A DNA stretch of 64,000 nucleotides from Rhinopithecus roxellana (lineage: Eukaryota > Chordata > Mammalia > Primates > Cercopithecidae): NCBI RefSeq assembly GCF_007565055.1, contig NC_044567.1, positions 50,492,260-50,556,259 of the forward strand, read 5' to 3'. The notes beneath the pieces are model-generated. The model saw only the letters and a program-made list of their open reading frames with translations. It was not told the origin of the DNA and ran no database searches. Positions 32,829 through 43,845 of this stretch are shown piece after piece. The position numbers were made by a program, and so were the translations under genes. Each line of letters begins with the position of its first letter. Position 1 is the stretch's first letter.

Positions 32829-33472
32829 TGTCTTGGTCTGTTGGGGTTCCTCACACTGGGTAGTTTGTAAACAACAGAAATTTAGTGCTCAGAGTTCTAC
32901 AGGCTGGAAAGTCCAAGATCAGGGCACTGGCAGATTCTGTGTCTGGTGAGGGCCTGTTTCTCACAGATGGTGACTTCTTCTGTGTCTGCACACTGTGGAA
33001 GGGGCAAAAATGCCTTTATAAGGGCATGCATCCCATTCACCTCCCAATCCTCTCCTAAAGGCCCCACCTTGGCTGGAGCTGTGGCTTACACCTGCAATCC
33101 CAGTGCTTTGGGAGGCTGAGGTAGGCGGATCATTTGAGGCCAGTAGTTTGAGACCAACCTGGCCAAAATGGTGAAAACGCACCTCTACCAAAAAAAACTT
33201 TTTAAATTAGCCAGACATGGTAGTTGGCACCTGTAATCTTAGCTACTTGGGAGGCTGAGGCAAGAGAATTGCTTGAACCTGGGAGACAGAGGTTGCAGTG
33301 AGCTGAGATTTTGCTACTGCATTCCAACCTGGGCAACAGAGTGAGACCTTTGTCTCAAAAATAAAAATAAAATAATAATTTTTTTTAAAAAGCCCTACTT
33401 CTTAATCCCACCACGATAGGGAATAGGTTTCAATGTGAATTTCGGAAGAACACACACACTCAGACCACAGCA
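32829..33472 (-). mobile_element. MLT1A-type LTR (MaLR) interrupted by an Alu
   Basis: Reading the + strand: 'tgtcttggtctgttggggtt', 'gtttgtaaacaacagaaatt', 'aggctggaaagtccaagatc', 'tggtgagggcctgtttctc', and at the far end 'cactcagaccacagca'. This is the reverse complement of an MLT1A-like LTR. Candidate 5-bp flanks gcatg and gcacg differ at one base. The LTR is split by the Alu at 33071-33386. No internal MaLR sequence is present. Confidence 0.85.
33071..33386 (+). mobile_element. AluS-class SINE inside the MLT1A LTR
   Basis: Sense Alu from 'ggctggagctgtggctt' to an A-rich tail with interspersed T. An imperfect duplication (aaaggccccacctt at 33057-33070; aaaagccctacttc after the tail) matches a target site in the host LTR. 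Confidence 0.92.
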
Positions 33473-33945
33473 GCACGCAGGGCGGAGGGTCCTAGTGTGG
33501 ACACCAGGAAGACTGTGGCTGGTGACTCAGCCGGGGAATATTCCTGTCTTGTCTCTCACCTTTGCAGTTCCTTGAAGCATTTCATTACATTATAGTTGCT
33601 CTGCTTGACTCGAGATCCTCAAATCCACCCCCTCCACTCCAGTTCCTTCTTAGTACAGTCCTGAGCCACTTAACAGTGACAGGGCTATGTTCTGAGAAAT
33701 GTGTCATTAGGCGACTTTATCATTGTGCAGACATCAGAAAGTGTGCTTACAAAGCCTCAGTGGTACAGCGTATCACACGCCCAGGCTATGTGGGAGAATC
33801 TATTGCTCCTTGGCCACAAACCTGTACAGTATGCCACTGTCCTGAATACTGTAGGCAACTGTAACACAATGGTAAGTGTTTGTGTATCTGAACGAAGAAA
33901 AGATACAGTAAAGATATAACATAAATGATTAAAAATGATACACCT

Positions 33946-34453
33946 AGGGGGGCATGGTGGCTCATGCCTGTAATCCCAGCACTTTGGGAGGCCGAGGTGG
34001 GTGGATCACTAGGTCAAGAGATGGAGACCATCTTGGCCAACATGGTGAAACCCCGTCTTTACTAAAAAAAATACAAAAAATTAGCTGGGTGAGGTGGTGG
34101 GTGCCTTAGTCCCAGCTACTGGGGAGGCTGAGGCAGGAGAATGGCATGAATCCAGGAGGCGGAGCTTGCAGTGAGCCAAGATCACACCACTGCACCCCAG
34201 CCTGGGCAACAGAGCGAGACTCCACCTCAAAAATAATAATAATAATAAAATAAATAAATAAATAAAATAAAAATAAAAATACAAAAAAATAGCTGGGCGT
34301 GTTGGCAAACGCCTGCAGTTCCAGCTACTCAGGAGGCTGAGGCAGGAGGATTGCTTGAACCCAGGAGGCGGAGGTTGCAGTGAGCCAAGATCGTGCCAAT
34401 GCATTCCAGCCTGGCGACAGAGAAAGACTCCATTGCAAAAAACAAAACGAAAC
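33946..34453 (+). mobile_element. Alu tandem: full-length Y-like Alu followed by a right-half Alu
   Basis: A complete sense Alu (33946-about 34235) runs into an AT-rich tail (to about 34270), then a second copy beginning mid-element ('aatagctgggcgtgttgg') with its own tail to 34453. A single duplication flanks the pair: aaaaatgatacacct at 33931-33945 and aaaaatgatatacccc from 34454. The pair may thus derive from one insertion event plus later unequal exchange, or from an Alu that landed in the first tail. Confidence 0.9.
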
Positions 34454-34711
34454 AAAAATGATATACCCCTATAGGGCACTTAGCATGATTGGATCTCGCA
34501 GGACTGGAAGTTGCTCTGGGTGAGTCAGTGAGTGAGTGATGAGTGAATGTGAAGGCCTAGGGTATTCCTGTACACTATTGTAGACTCTATAAACACAGTC
34601 CACTTACGTTACATCAAATTTACAAAAAACTGTTTTTATTTCTTCAACAATACATTAACCTTAGCTTATTGTAATGTTTTGGCTTTCTAAACTTTTTAAT
34701 TTTAAAAAACT

Positions 34712-35018
34712 GGGTGGGGCACGGTGGCTCACGCCTGTAATCCCAGCATTTTGGGAGGCCAAGGCAGGTGGGTCACAAGGTCAGGAGATTGAGACCATCC
34801 TGGCGAACACTGTGAAACCCCGTCTGTACTAAAAATTAAAAAAAAAATTGGCCGGGCGTGGTGGCGGGCGCCTGTAGTCCCAGCTACTTGGGGGGCTGAG
34901 GCAGGAGAATGGCATGGACCCAGCGGGCAAAGTTTGCAGTCAGCAGACATCGCACCACTGCACTCCAGCCCAGGAAACAGAGCGAGACGGTCTCAAAAAA
35001 AAAAAAAAAAAAAAAAAA
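34712..35018 (+). mobile_element. AluY-like SINE
   Basis: Sense Alu with 'gtcacaaggtcaggagattg', 'accatcctggcgaaca', 'cttggggggctgaggcagg' and an A24 tail. It lies within the Tigger4-like transposon. Substitutions at the usually conserved 'gcggagcttgcagtgagc' region are notable. Confidence 0.94.
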
Positions 35019-35195
35019 GACTCTTGTAATAGTAGCACTTAGCTTAAAACACAACGCATTGTACAGCTGTAGAAAAATATTTTCTTTATATTCTTATTCT
35101 ATAAACTTTTTTCTGTTTTTAAAATTGTTTATTATTTTTACTTTTTAAGGTTTTTAATTAAAAATGATGACATAAACACACGCCTTAGCCTAGGC

Positions 35196-35360
35196 CTACA
35201 CAAGGTTGGGATCATCAATATCATCATCAATGTCTTCCACCTGCACAGCTTGTCCCACTGGCAGGTCTTCAGGGACAATGACACACGGAGCTGTCCTGTC
35301 ATCCCCTATGATAACAATGCCTTCTTCTGGATACCTCCTGAAGGACCTGCCTGAGGTTGT
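35196..35360 (-). pseudogene. C-terminal remnant of the Tigger4-like transposase
   Basis: On the minus strand a frame stays open for about 55 codons and ends at a TAG (35196-35198). It encodes a very acidic terminus with VEDIDDDIDDPNLV as its last residues, preceded by PEEGIVIIGDD. Acidic C-termini are common in pogo-like transposases. The L1 insertion at 35373 removes the rest of the frame, so no protein can be made. Confidence 0.6.
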
Positions 35361-35372
35361 TTTACAGTTAAC

Positions 35373-36734
35373 ATTTATTTATTATTATTATTATACTTTA
35401 AGTTCTAGGGTACATGTGCATAACCTGCAAGTTTGTTACATATGTATACTTGTGCCATGTTGGTGTGCTGCACCCATCAACTTGTCAGCACCCATCAATT
35501 CATCATTTATATCATGTATAACTCCCAATGCAATCCCTCCCCCCTCCCCCGCATGATAGGCCTCAGTGTGTGATGTTCCCCTTCCCAAGTCCAAGTGATC
35601 TCATTGTTCAGTTCCCACCTATGAGTGAGAACATGCGGTGTTTGGTTTTCTCTTCTTGTGATAGTTTGCTAAGAATGATGGTTTCCAGCTGCATCCATGT
35701 CCCTACAAAGGATGCAAACTCATCCTTTTTTATGGCTGCATAGTATTCCATGGTGTATATGTGCCACATTTTCTTAATCCAGTCTGTCACAGATGGACAT
35801 TTGGGTTGATTCCAAGTCTTTGCTATTGTGAATAGTGCCGCAATAAACATACATGTGCATGTGTCTTTATAGCAGCATGATTTATAATCCTTTGGGTATA
35901 TACCCAGTAGTGGGATGGCTGGGTCATATGGTACATCTAGTTCTAGATCCTTGAGGAATTGCCATACTGTTTTCCATAATGGTTGAACTAGTTTACAATC
36001 CCACCAACAGTGTAAAAGTGTTCCTATTTCTCCACATCCTCTCCAACACCTGTTGTTTCCTGATTTTTTAATGACTGCCATTCTAACTGGTGTGAGATGG
36101 TATCTCATTGTGGTTTTGATTTGCATTTCTCTGATGGCGAGTGATGATGAGCATTTTTTCACGTGTCTGTTGGCTGTATGAATGTCTTCTTTTGAGAAAT
36201 GTCTGTTCATATCCTTTGCCCACTTTTTGATGGGGTTGTTTGTTTTTTTCTTGTATATTTGTTTGAGTTCTTTGTAGATTCTGGATATTAGCCCTTTGTC
36301 AGATGAGTAGGTTGCAGAAATTTTCTCCCATTCTGTAGGTTGCCTGTTCACTCTGATGGTAGTTTCTTTTGCTGTGCAGAAGCTCTTTAGTTTAATTAGA
36401 TCCCATTTGTCAATTTTGGCTTTTGCTGCCATTGCTTTTGGTGTTTTAGACATGAAGTCCTTGCCCATGCCTATGTCCTGAATGGTACTACCTAGATTTT
36501 CTTCTAGGGTTTTTATGGTATTAGATCTAACATTTAAGTCTCTAATCCATCTTGAATTAATCTTCGTATAAGGAGTAAGGAAAGGATCCAGTTTCAGCTT
36601 TCTACTTATGGCTAGCCAATTTTCCCAGCACCATTTATTAAATAGGGAATCCTTTCCCCATTTCTTGTTTCTCTCAGGTTTGTCAAAGATCAGATGGCTG
36701 TAGATGTGAGGTATTATTTCTGAGGACTCTGTTT
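35373..36734 (-). mobile_element. 5'-truncated primate L1 (L1PA/L1PB class)
   Basis: The + strand begins with a T/A-rich tail and 'actttaagttctagggtac', then 'tgttggtgtgctgcaccc', giving an antisense L1 3' UTR followed by ORF2. The 7-bp word agttaac flanks it at 35366-35372 and 36735-36741. The 3' UTR words place it in simian primate families older than the human-specific L1. Promoter, ORF1 and most of ORF2 are missing, so it cannot mobilise itself. Confidence 0.95.
35608..36734 (-). pseudogene. L1 ORF2 C-terminal fragment with an open frame
   Basis: A 286-codon open frame begins with Met at 36468 and stops at 35608; reading upstream, I find it stays open to the truncation point at about 36730. 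It covers the ORF2 protein after the reverse transcriptase domain, including the Cys-rich region (CWRGCGEIGTLLHCWWDC) and the usual ending with LSQEEKTKHRMFSLIGGN. Endonuclease and reverse transcriptase domains are absent. The intact frame reflects limited age, not selection. Confidence 0.9.
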
Positions 36735-37065
36735 AGTTAACTTTTTTTAATAAGTAGAATGAGTACACTCTAAAATAATGATGAAAAGCATAGTGTAATA
36801 AATACATAAACTAATAACATAATCATTTATTATTATTAAGCATTATTTACTGTACATAATTGTATGTGCTGTGCTTTTACCAAACTGGCAGCACGGTAAG
36901 TTTGTTTACACCAGCATCACCACAAACAGGTGTGTCCCGTGCTGTGCTATGATACCACATCAGTAGGTGACAAGGATTTTTCACCTCTGTTAGAATCTTA
37001 CGGAACCACTGTCATATATGCGGTCCATCGTGGACTGAAATGTCGTTATGCCGCCCATCACTGTA

Positions 37066-38254
37066 TTCCTGAACTTTGCCCTCCCACTGCAGCCACACAT
37101 TGAGAGCTGCACGGCACTTCTCGGTCAACAAGTCCACTTTCCACGCACCAAGCCCACCCCACCTTACACTTGGCCCCTGGCTCCTTAATCTTGAGCTCAG
37201 CCTCTATCTTAAGGTTTCACCAACCTGCCCTTCACTATCCGGTCTGTTGGAGATTTTCCAGTTTGACTCTGCTAGCCACATTGTGACTCTGTTTGACCCA
37301 GCTCCCGGGGAGAAGTCAAGCTGATTCCCTTCCACTCCCTCTGCCCCCGCTGCTGTCTTACACAGCCGTACCTTCCTTTCCTTTACCCCCTCGCTTGACT
37401 GGTGCTGAGCCACATTTAGCACCAGCCTCCAAGAGCAAGCACCCTGTGCTAACTTGGGCTCATGTCTCACAAGCTACCACCCTGATCTTAGAAACCTGAA
37501 GCTCAGAAAATAGTTTCTACCCTTATGTGCATTATATTCTTCAGAAGGTAGTTCCTTTTGCATCGTGGAAGGAGCACTAAACTAGGAGTTTAAAGACTTG
37601 GATCCACCCTTGATTGCCTCGCTTAGGGCTGCCACATTACACAATGACAAGGGCCACCATCTTTGTAGAATAAATAGAAACAGAGCACCCTAAAGTTGTG
37701 TAACCAAATGGGTTCCCCCGTCAAGTCTAGTGGCATGGCCTTGGGCAAGACAATGAATGATTCTGGGCCTCGGTTTCCCTATCTTCTTCCTAGCCTAGTG
37801 TCCTTCCTTCAGAACCTCAAGTTTAGTCAGGGGAGAGTAGCTGGAAAATGATATCGGAGCTTTGCTTTATGCTCTGCTAGCATGGAGAAGTAGAAACTGA
37901 TTTGGAGAAATAGTTTGAGGACTGGGAAGTGAAAACTTGTTTGCAGCCCAGTCATGCTGTTTGATTGATTTTCCATGTGGCATTAAGTCCTGGAGATATT
38001 CTGAATGAAAGGCCTTTCTTGACTTCCCAGTACACTTGTGGGAACTGAGGAGAGGGCTCTGGCAGAAAACTGACTGGCGGCAGAAATAAAACCACCATAG
38101 AACTTACCTTGGTATCTGTTCATCCGCTGCAACCCACAGGTCCCTGCCTGGTTAGGCTTTACTTCACTTTGTCCCCCTCTACTCATTCCTACCTTCGTTC
38201 TCCCAGTAAGACTCTTGGGAGGGAAGAATGAGACCATTCTTGCTCACTTCTTCT
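37066..38254. other. Anonymous non-coding DNA
   Basis: No repeat recognised firmly; MIR-like words near 37735-37790 ('ggccttgggcaagacaatg', 'gggcctcggtttccctatc') suggest a short sense MIR. Open frames are below 90 codons. Confidence 0.45.
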
Positions 38255-38548
38255 TTAAGAAATAATACTTCCTACTATGTATTAGGTCAGAGCAAGGATC
38301 TTCTATGTATATCATTTAATCCTCACCAGAAAAATTGGCAAAGTAAAAATCATTATTACTTTCATCTTAAAAGTGAGAAAATTGAGGCTCAGAGAAGTTA
38401 AGCCACGTGCCTCAAGCCACACCACAATGAGGTAGCCAAAGCTCAGTTTTCTCATCTGTAAAGTAGAGATGAAGTGCTTCCTACCTCATAGGATTATTGT
38501 GATGATTAAATGAAGGATGTCTTATGAATTTAGAGCAGAGTCCGATAA
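38255..38548. mobile_element. Two MIR fragments, antisense then sense
   Basis: Left part is antisense ('agtgagaaaattgaggctc', 'agagaagttaagccacgtgc'); from about 38441 the sense order appears ('ctcagttttctcatctgt', 'tcataggattattgtgatg'). Confidence 0.75.
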
Positions 38549-38564
38549 AAGTAAGCTCTACTCA

Positions 38565-38885
38565 AGCCAAGCATGGTGGCTTACGCCTGTAATTTCAGCA
38601 CTTTGGGAGACCAAGGTGGACAGATCACTTGAGGTTAGGAGTTTGAGACCAGCCTGGCCAACAAAGTGAAACCCCATCTCCCCTAAAAATACAAAAATTA
38701 GCCAGGTGTGGTGGTGGACACCTGTAATCCCAGCTAATCTGGAGACTGAGGCAAGAGATTTGCTTGAACCTGGGAGGTGGAGGTTGCTGTGAGCCAAGAT
38801 CATGCCATTGTACTCCAGCCTGGGTGAGAAAGCAAGACTCTGCCTCAAAAATAAATAAATAAAAATAAAAATAAAACAAAACACG
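38565..38885 (+). mobile_element. AluS-class SINE with long target duplication
   Basis: Sense full-length Alu with A/T-rich tail. The 16-bp word aagtaagctctactca occurs right after the tail (38886-38901), and aagtaagctctactca also precedes the element (38549-38564), a perfect duplication. Confidence 0.97.
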
Positions 38886-38913
38886 AAGTAAGCTCTACTC
38901 ATTTTTACTGCTG

Positions 38914-39068
38914 TTTTTTCCCTCTCTCCTTCCCTCCCTCCCTCCCTCCTTCCTCCCTCTTTCCCTCCCTTCCTCCCTCCCTCCCTTCCTTCCTTCCTTC
39001 CTTCCTTCCTTCCTTCCTTCCTTCCTTCCTTCCTTCCTTCCTTCCTTCCCTCCTTCCTTCTTTCTTCC
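38914..39068. repeat. Long pyrimidine tract with (TTCC)n core
   Basis: About 155 bases with almost only C and T; CCCT-rich at first, then a pure (CTTC)n block from about 38983 to 39048. It adjoins the Alu target site by a dozen bases. Confidence 0.97.
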
Positions 39069-39399
39069 TACTTGTCTTTTTCTTTTCCTCCCAGAATTTA
39101 AGGGTAATTACAAGAATATGTAAGATAAAATAAGAAGCATTTAAGTGGCTTTCTTAAGGTCACATACCAGCAAGCACATCACAAATATAAGAGCTGTAAA
39201 GTTAAAAAAGTTCAATATTTTCCAAAAGGGTTCTTATTCAACCCGGGTTGTAGTGAAATGTAAAGGGGGAAGACCTGCCAATTGTGGCCTTTTTGCTAAC
39301 TCTTGTTAGGTGACACCATGCAACAGGTCTCCACATGCACTCACGTGCACCTGCGCACACACACACTGACAGAGAACTCAATGCATGAGAGACATCAGT
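39069..39399. other. Anonymous non-coding DNA
   Basis: No repeat or gene recognised. Confidence 0.5.
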
Positions 39400-39600
39400 C
39401 ACTTAGGTTCACGATCTCATTTCATCTTCATAACAACTCAGTAGGGTAAGTATATTTCCCCCATTTTGCAAATGAGAAAATTGAGGCTTTGTGAGCTTAC
39501 CCAAGCTTTCCAGGTTCACACAGCAGGTAATGGAGGGATCTGAGACAAATCCGGGTTTGTCTGATTCCAAAATCCTTGCCCTTTTGCCTACACAATGTTG
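39400..39600 (-). mobile_element. MIR SINE
   Basis: Antisense MIR: 'tcttcataacaactcagtag', 'ttttgcaaatgagaaaattg', 'ttcacacagcaggtaatgg', 'tgtctgattccaaaatcc'. Confidence 0.8.
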
Positions 39601-40439
39601 CCTCCCTCTAAGACCATAAATATTTCTCAGTGTAAATATTAGTTTCTCAGTATGAGCTTTGTAAATGGCTTTCAGTGGATCCTAAAATGTTTACCCAGAG
39701 TGAAGAAGTGTGTTTTGCTCGTTAAATGTAACTGAGGCTAATGCCATAGTTTGTTTGTTTTTTTTTTTTTTTTGTTCTTCTCCAATCTTCATAGAAGTGC
39801 ACGCGTGCTAAAGTGTGCTTATAGAGTCTTCTTTTCAGACCTTCAGTGTAAGGTGGTAGTAATTAAATGCAGGTTAAAATACAATTTATATTTCATTTTG
39901 AAAGTCTTCCCTGTGCCTTGAGGTTCGTGGCAGAGTTGAGTTGAGCTGTATGTAAGTACCATGTGGTAGGGGAACTAATTTATAATTTAATGCAGAAGTG
40001 GGGGTATGGGGGACACAGACTATAATTTTAAAACAAGGGAAAGACTTGTCAGTGGACAGCGGGTTTGAGTTTTTATCAGCAACTGTGATTGTTGTCAATG
40101 GATCCATGCCCTTTCCTGCACACTCCACTGCCCTCTCTCATTATTAATCTCTCATTAATTGTTAATCTCTTCCAAATGTTCTCAGCTGAATCCCAGTGTG
40201 CTCAGGGCAGCCCTCCTCAGAGTCCCTCAGGCGCTATCTACCACCAGCTGCCCCAAACCTGTCCTCACCCAGGGCTGAGTGAGTTCTTTGCTTTTACTGT
40301 TGTTTTTCCCTGACCTCTCAGCCTCTCTTCATCCTGGGGTATTTTCCCAGCACCTCCTTTGAAATGCATCCTATAAAAGTCCCCCTGTCTAAGAGGAGTC
40401 AAGGTTTATCTGATGCTATCATCTACCTCACTTTCTGCA
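39601..40439. other. Anonymous non-coding DNA
   Basis: Apart from a T16 run at 39758-39773 there is nothing I recognise. Confidence 0.5.
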
Positions 40440-40765
40440 CACTTACCACGTCAGCTTCGGTGCAGTTGCCCTGGTAGACTCTGCCTCCTCTGACCTCAGG
40501 GCCCTTACACATGTTGCTTGCTTCCTGTATCTAGACATCTCTTCCCTGACTCTTCACCTGGGAAAGTATGTTTTGTCTTTGGATCTCAGCTCAATTGACC
40601 TTTGCAAGGAAGTGGTCTCTGGCCTCCCAGTCAAAGTCAAAGCCTCCTAGTCTATGCTCTCTGTCTCAGCAGCCTGGGTTTTTCTTCATTGCATGCCTCA
40701 CAACTGATACTGAAACATTCATTTGTGTGATTCCTTGGCTTGTTTCAATATGCCCCACCCTGCAG
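40440..40765 (+). mobile_element. L2 LINE fragment
   Basis: L2-like order: 'tcagggcccttacacatgtt', 'cttccctgactcttcacctg', 'tctcagctcaattgacc', 'cctttgcaaggaagtggtc'. Confidence 0.55.
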
Positions 40766-42329
40766 TTTGGTAGTTTCCAAAGTGGAGTATACAATATGAT
40801 CCAATGAGAGCTGAGAAGATAAAATGAGAATTCCTGCTGACATTTACTCTGATCTAAAAATGTAAAATTAAGCCTCACATATTTCATATACACATTGACA
40901 CTAGTGCCTCCACCTGGCCCATTGTCAGGCAGCCAAGTGTCACATATGGCCCCTGAGCATCCAGAGAAGAGTGGGAAAAAGTCCAAGAAATGGACAGTTG
41001 ACAGAGCAGAGCTCCCCTCTTCTTTAACTTGCAGATATATTGTGATGGATTCAGTTCACGTGTTCCCAGCAAAGAGGATTTTTACAATATATTATTGAGT
41101 TTTAGTTAAATCAACCCTTGCAAAATAGAGAAGTGGCTTCAAAAGATTCCTGTAAGAAACCGTGAGCTGCAAATGACGTGAGGAACGCAAGCACAACAGT
41201 CTTCCTGGTGCTCTCTCACCATCAGCAAGATTTCTAGGCTAAAAACCTCCCTGATCTAATCAGATCGAAAAAGAAAAAGCCCAAAAAGCTGCAATCGTTA
41301 AAATGACTCTTTGAAATATCTAAGTGTGTAATATCATTCATGATGTTTTGTCAATAAAAAATTTTAAGCGGATACTGTTTATTTCATCTCTTCCTCCTTG
41401 TTTGAAAGTTTCTATTTTGTGCATGTTTTATTATTTTCACAAACTATTGGAAATGTAGTCCATATAAACAATTCATGCATAAATGCATATACATATTTTG
41501 AGGTGTGCTCAAAATTATGTACTGATGGGGGTGTCGAATTCCAATTCTGTAGACGATGGCACTATGATGTAAAGCCACAGAGACCAAAGACCATAACATT
41601 ATACTTATCGTTGGCACAGAGGGTAGGGTAGGAATGGCGTGCCCATGTTGAAGGTTGGTGTTTAGGTTCTTCAGGGCGGGTGTTTCTACTTGAAACTATA
41701 GGACATATTGAGGCCCGATCTTGAACAAAGTAACAATCTTTTAAGAAAAGTCAAGGTTGCAACGCAAAGCAAATCTGCCAACACTCTTGATTCAGACATT
41801 GCAGTTAGAAAATCATCTTTTGTTGCTTAAGTATGCTCTCAGAATCTCTCTTCACAATCCACATTGAAAGAGATTATCCAAGTATATTTTCCAGGCAAGT
41901 TCGGTGGTCTCTCAACAGAAGAAATTCTGGTGAATAAGATTTTCCCCATCTAATTGCACAATGAATGGAGGAGGCAGAATTAAATATTCAGAGATCTCAA
42001 GGGGAGACTGGGAGAGGGAGCATCTCCCTGTGGCTGCATTCGCCCAATTGACTTCTGCTTCTCTCTCCAGAGACTGTCTGGGCCTCACCACCTCAGCAAA
42101 ACCTTCCCTAAGTGCCCAGGCTGGGTTATGGGCCCCTTCTCTGTGGATGCCAATGACTATGTATTTCTTGGGAAATACAGAGTATTACATACAGTAACAT
42201 ACAGTTACATACAGAGTGAACTCCTGGCCTTCTTTTCCATGTCTCTGGCACCCGACGTGAGAATAGATGTCCAGTGGATGTTTCATAAATGTCAGAACCA
42301 TCTTGTCATTTGCTCATTTTCCCCCCACA
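40766..42329. other. Anonymous DNA with a possible conserved block
   Basis: About 1.5 kb without a repeat I know. The part at 41100-41900 mixes AT-rich sequence with several CpGs and contains no SINE or LINE words. A short 'tacatacagt' repetition lies at 42185-42215. Confidence 0.45.
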
Positions 42330-42460
42330 TAACCATATTGTTGTTTCCTGGTTTGATTATAAGCTCCTGGGGGACAGACCTTTGTTTCTACTACTGGGAT
42401 GACCATATATTTTGTACACAGTAGGCACTCAATTACTACTACTTGTTGATTGATTGACAG
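42330..42460 (+). mobile_element. L2 LINE 3' end
   Basis: Sense L2 terminus: 'gattataagctcctggggga', 'gtacacagtaggcactcaat', then 'ttgttgattgattgacag'. Confidence 0.8.
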
Positions 42461-43060
42461 ATTGCTGAAGGATTGAATTCCCAACAGCCAGTACAATCGC
42501 TGGCAGAAAAGGAAAAGTTAAAACAAAATTAAGAAATAGGCAGAGTTTGGGGAGATTTTGAGTGTGTGGGTGGCAGAGGGTACTTTTAGGTTGGGGTCAC
42601 AGTGCAGCAGCCAGAGCACCAAAGCACAGATATTCTATAACTGGGGTTCTACACCACAGGCAGACTACTACTGTGAGAGCTAAGAGGCTCAAAGCCCCCA
42701 GAGGGTGACTCATTCTCCCAGCCCTCCACCTCCTCCTCCCTGTCCATGTCATCTTAATCATCCCATTACCAGAACTGCTGGAGGAATCATCTGGAAGGCT
42801 GGAAATGACTGGGGAGCATCTGCTGGGTTGTGAGAGCTGCTCGGAGGATTCTTTGTCTGTCCCAGCCCGCCTCTTCCACCCACTTTATGCTGTCACCCCT
42901 TGCCCAGGACTGGACCTCCATTCAGCTCTTCTGAGCAGAAGGAACAGAAAGCATCCTATCTCTGCCCTGGCCTGGAATGGACAGTGCTCCCCAGCATGGT
43001 TCCAGGGGGTTGCTAAAGTCTGCTGCCCCAGAATCGTTTCTCTGCTGGTCTGCTGTGGTT
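42461..43060. other. Anonymous non-coding DNA
   Basis: No repeat or gene recognised. Confidence 0.5.
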
Positions 43061-43250
43061 TGGGTTGCCAGATAAAGTGCAAGATGCCCAGTTAAATTTG
43101 AATTTCAGATCAATAAATAATAATTGTTTAGTATAAGAACGTCCTATACAATATTTAGGACATCCTCATATTAAAATATCATTTGTTGTTTATCTGAGAT
43201 TTAAATTTAACTGAGTGACCTGTTTTTTATTTGCAGAATCTGGCACCCCT
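43061..43250. mobile_element. MER53-like palindromic DNA transposon
   Basis: Left half: 'gggttgccagataaag', 'gatgcccagttaaatttg'; right half is its approximate reverse complement: 'gagatttaaatttaactgag', 'gaatctggcacccc'. The two arms meet near 43155 in 'caatatttaggacatcctc'. The full-length palindrome of about 190 bp fits MER53, a non-autonomous element. Confidence 0.85.
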
Positions 43251-43734
43251 TGTTGTGGCCTAAACAGATGGCCTATGGGACCTAGTCAGAAAGCAGAATC
43301 AGCACAAAGTGGGTGAGATGGCGTGAGTCACTGATGAGATAAGAATGCTTCTAAATCTCAGCCAGAAACCACCTATTGGATGCACAGTGATGTGCTTGTG
43401 TGCACCTGGCAGCTTGGAAATTCTACCATACCCTTGCCAAAGGCATGCTCAGATGCAGGTGTGGTTGGCACAGGTTCTAGACAGTGCATGGTTAGGTGCT
43501 TCTAGCAGTATGGGAGGGGAGGAGGGAGGAAGAAAAGGAGGAAGAGAGTGTGCACATGTTCTTTGTGGTTATTGTTAAGTAAGCAGAAACACCCACACAA
43601 TGGAAGTGCATAGAACACAAGGCTATTAACCTTATACACACGTTTTTCTCTCTGTCCTGTTTTTCTTCCTTTTCACTAATCCTTTCTTTTCTTGCTTTAC
43701 TTACTCACTTACACAGTCAGTGACGGTGGTAAAA
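43251..43734. other. Anonymous DNA with a purine tract
   Basis: A G/A-rich run lies at 43510-43552. Nothing else is recognised. Confidence 0.5.
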
Positions 43735-43845
43735 TGGCCATGTTGCAGAATACAGAAGGGTGTGAGCTTCTGAACCAGACAGCTTGGGTTTTGTTTCCAG
43801 CTCTGTTGCTTATTAGCTGTGTCATTTAACCTTTATGAAAACCTG
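43735..43845 (+). mobile_element. MIR SINE 5' part
   Basis: Sense MIR: 'ctctgttgcttattagctg', 'tgtgtcatttaacctttatg'. It is cut at 43845 by the MLT1 LTR. Confidence 0.75.

Larger units (their letters stand above)
33656..37063 (-). mobile_element. Tc1/mariner-type DNA transposon (Tigger4/Zombi-like), split by four insertions
   Basis: The left end, cagtcctgagccacttaac, and the right end, 'tgccgcccatcactg', are imperfect inverted repeats, each next to a TA dinucleotide (33654-33655 and 37064-37065), as in Tc1/mariner integration. Without insertions about 1.2 kb of transposon remains. It received an Alu tandem (33946-34453), another Alu (34712-35018) and an L1 (35373-36734). Its residual transposase frame is on the minus strand. 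The family name is from memory and may be wrong; the terminal structure is directly visible. Confidence 0.8.

Noticed and set aside
35608..36468. 286-codon minus-strand open frame as a cellular gene
   Set aside because: It is the C-terminal part of L1 ORF2 inside a truncated L1 with target duplications.
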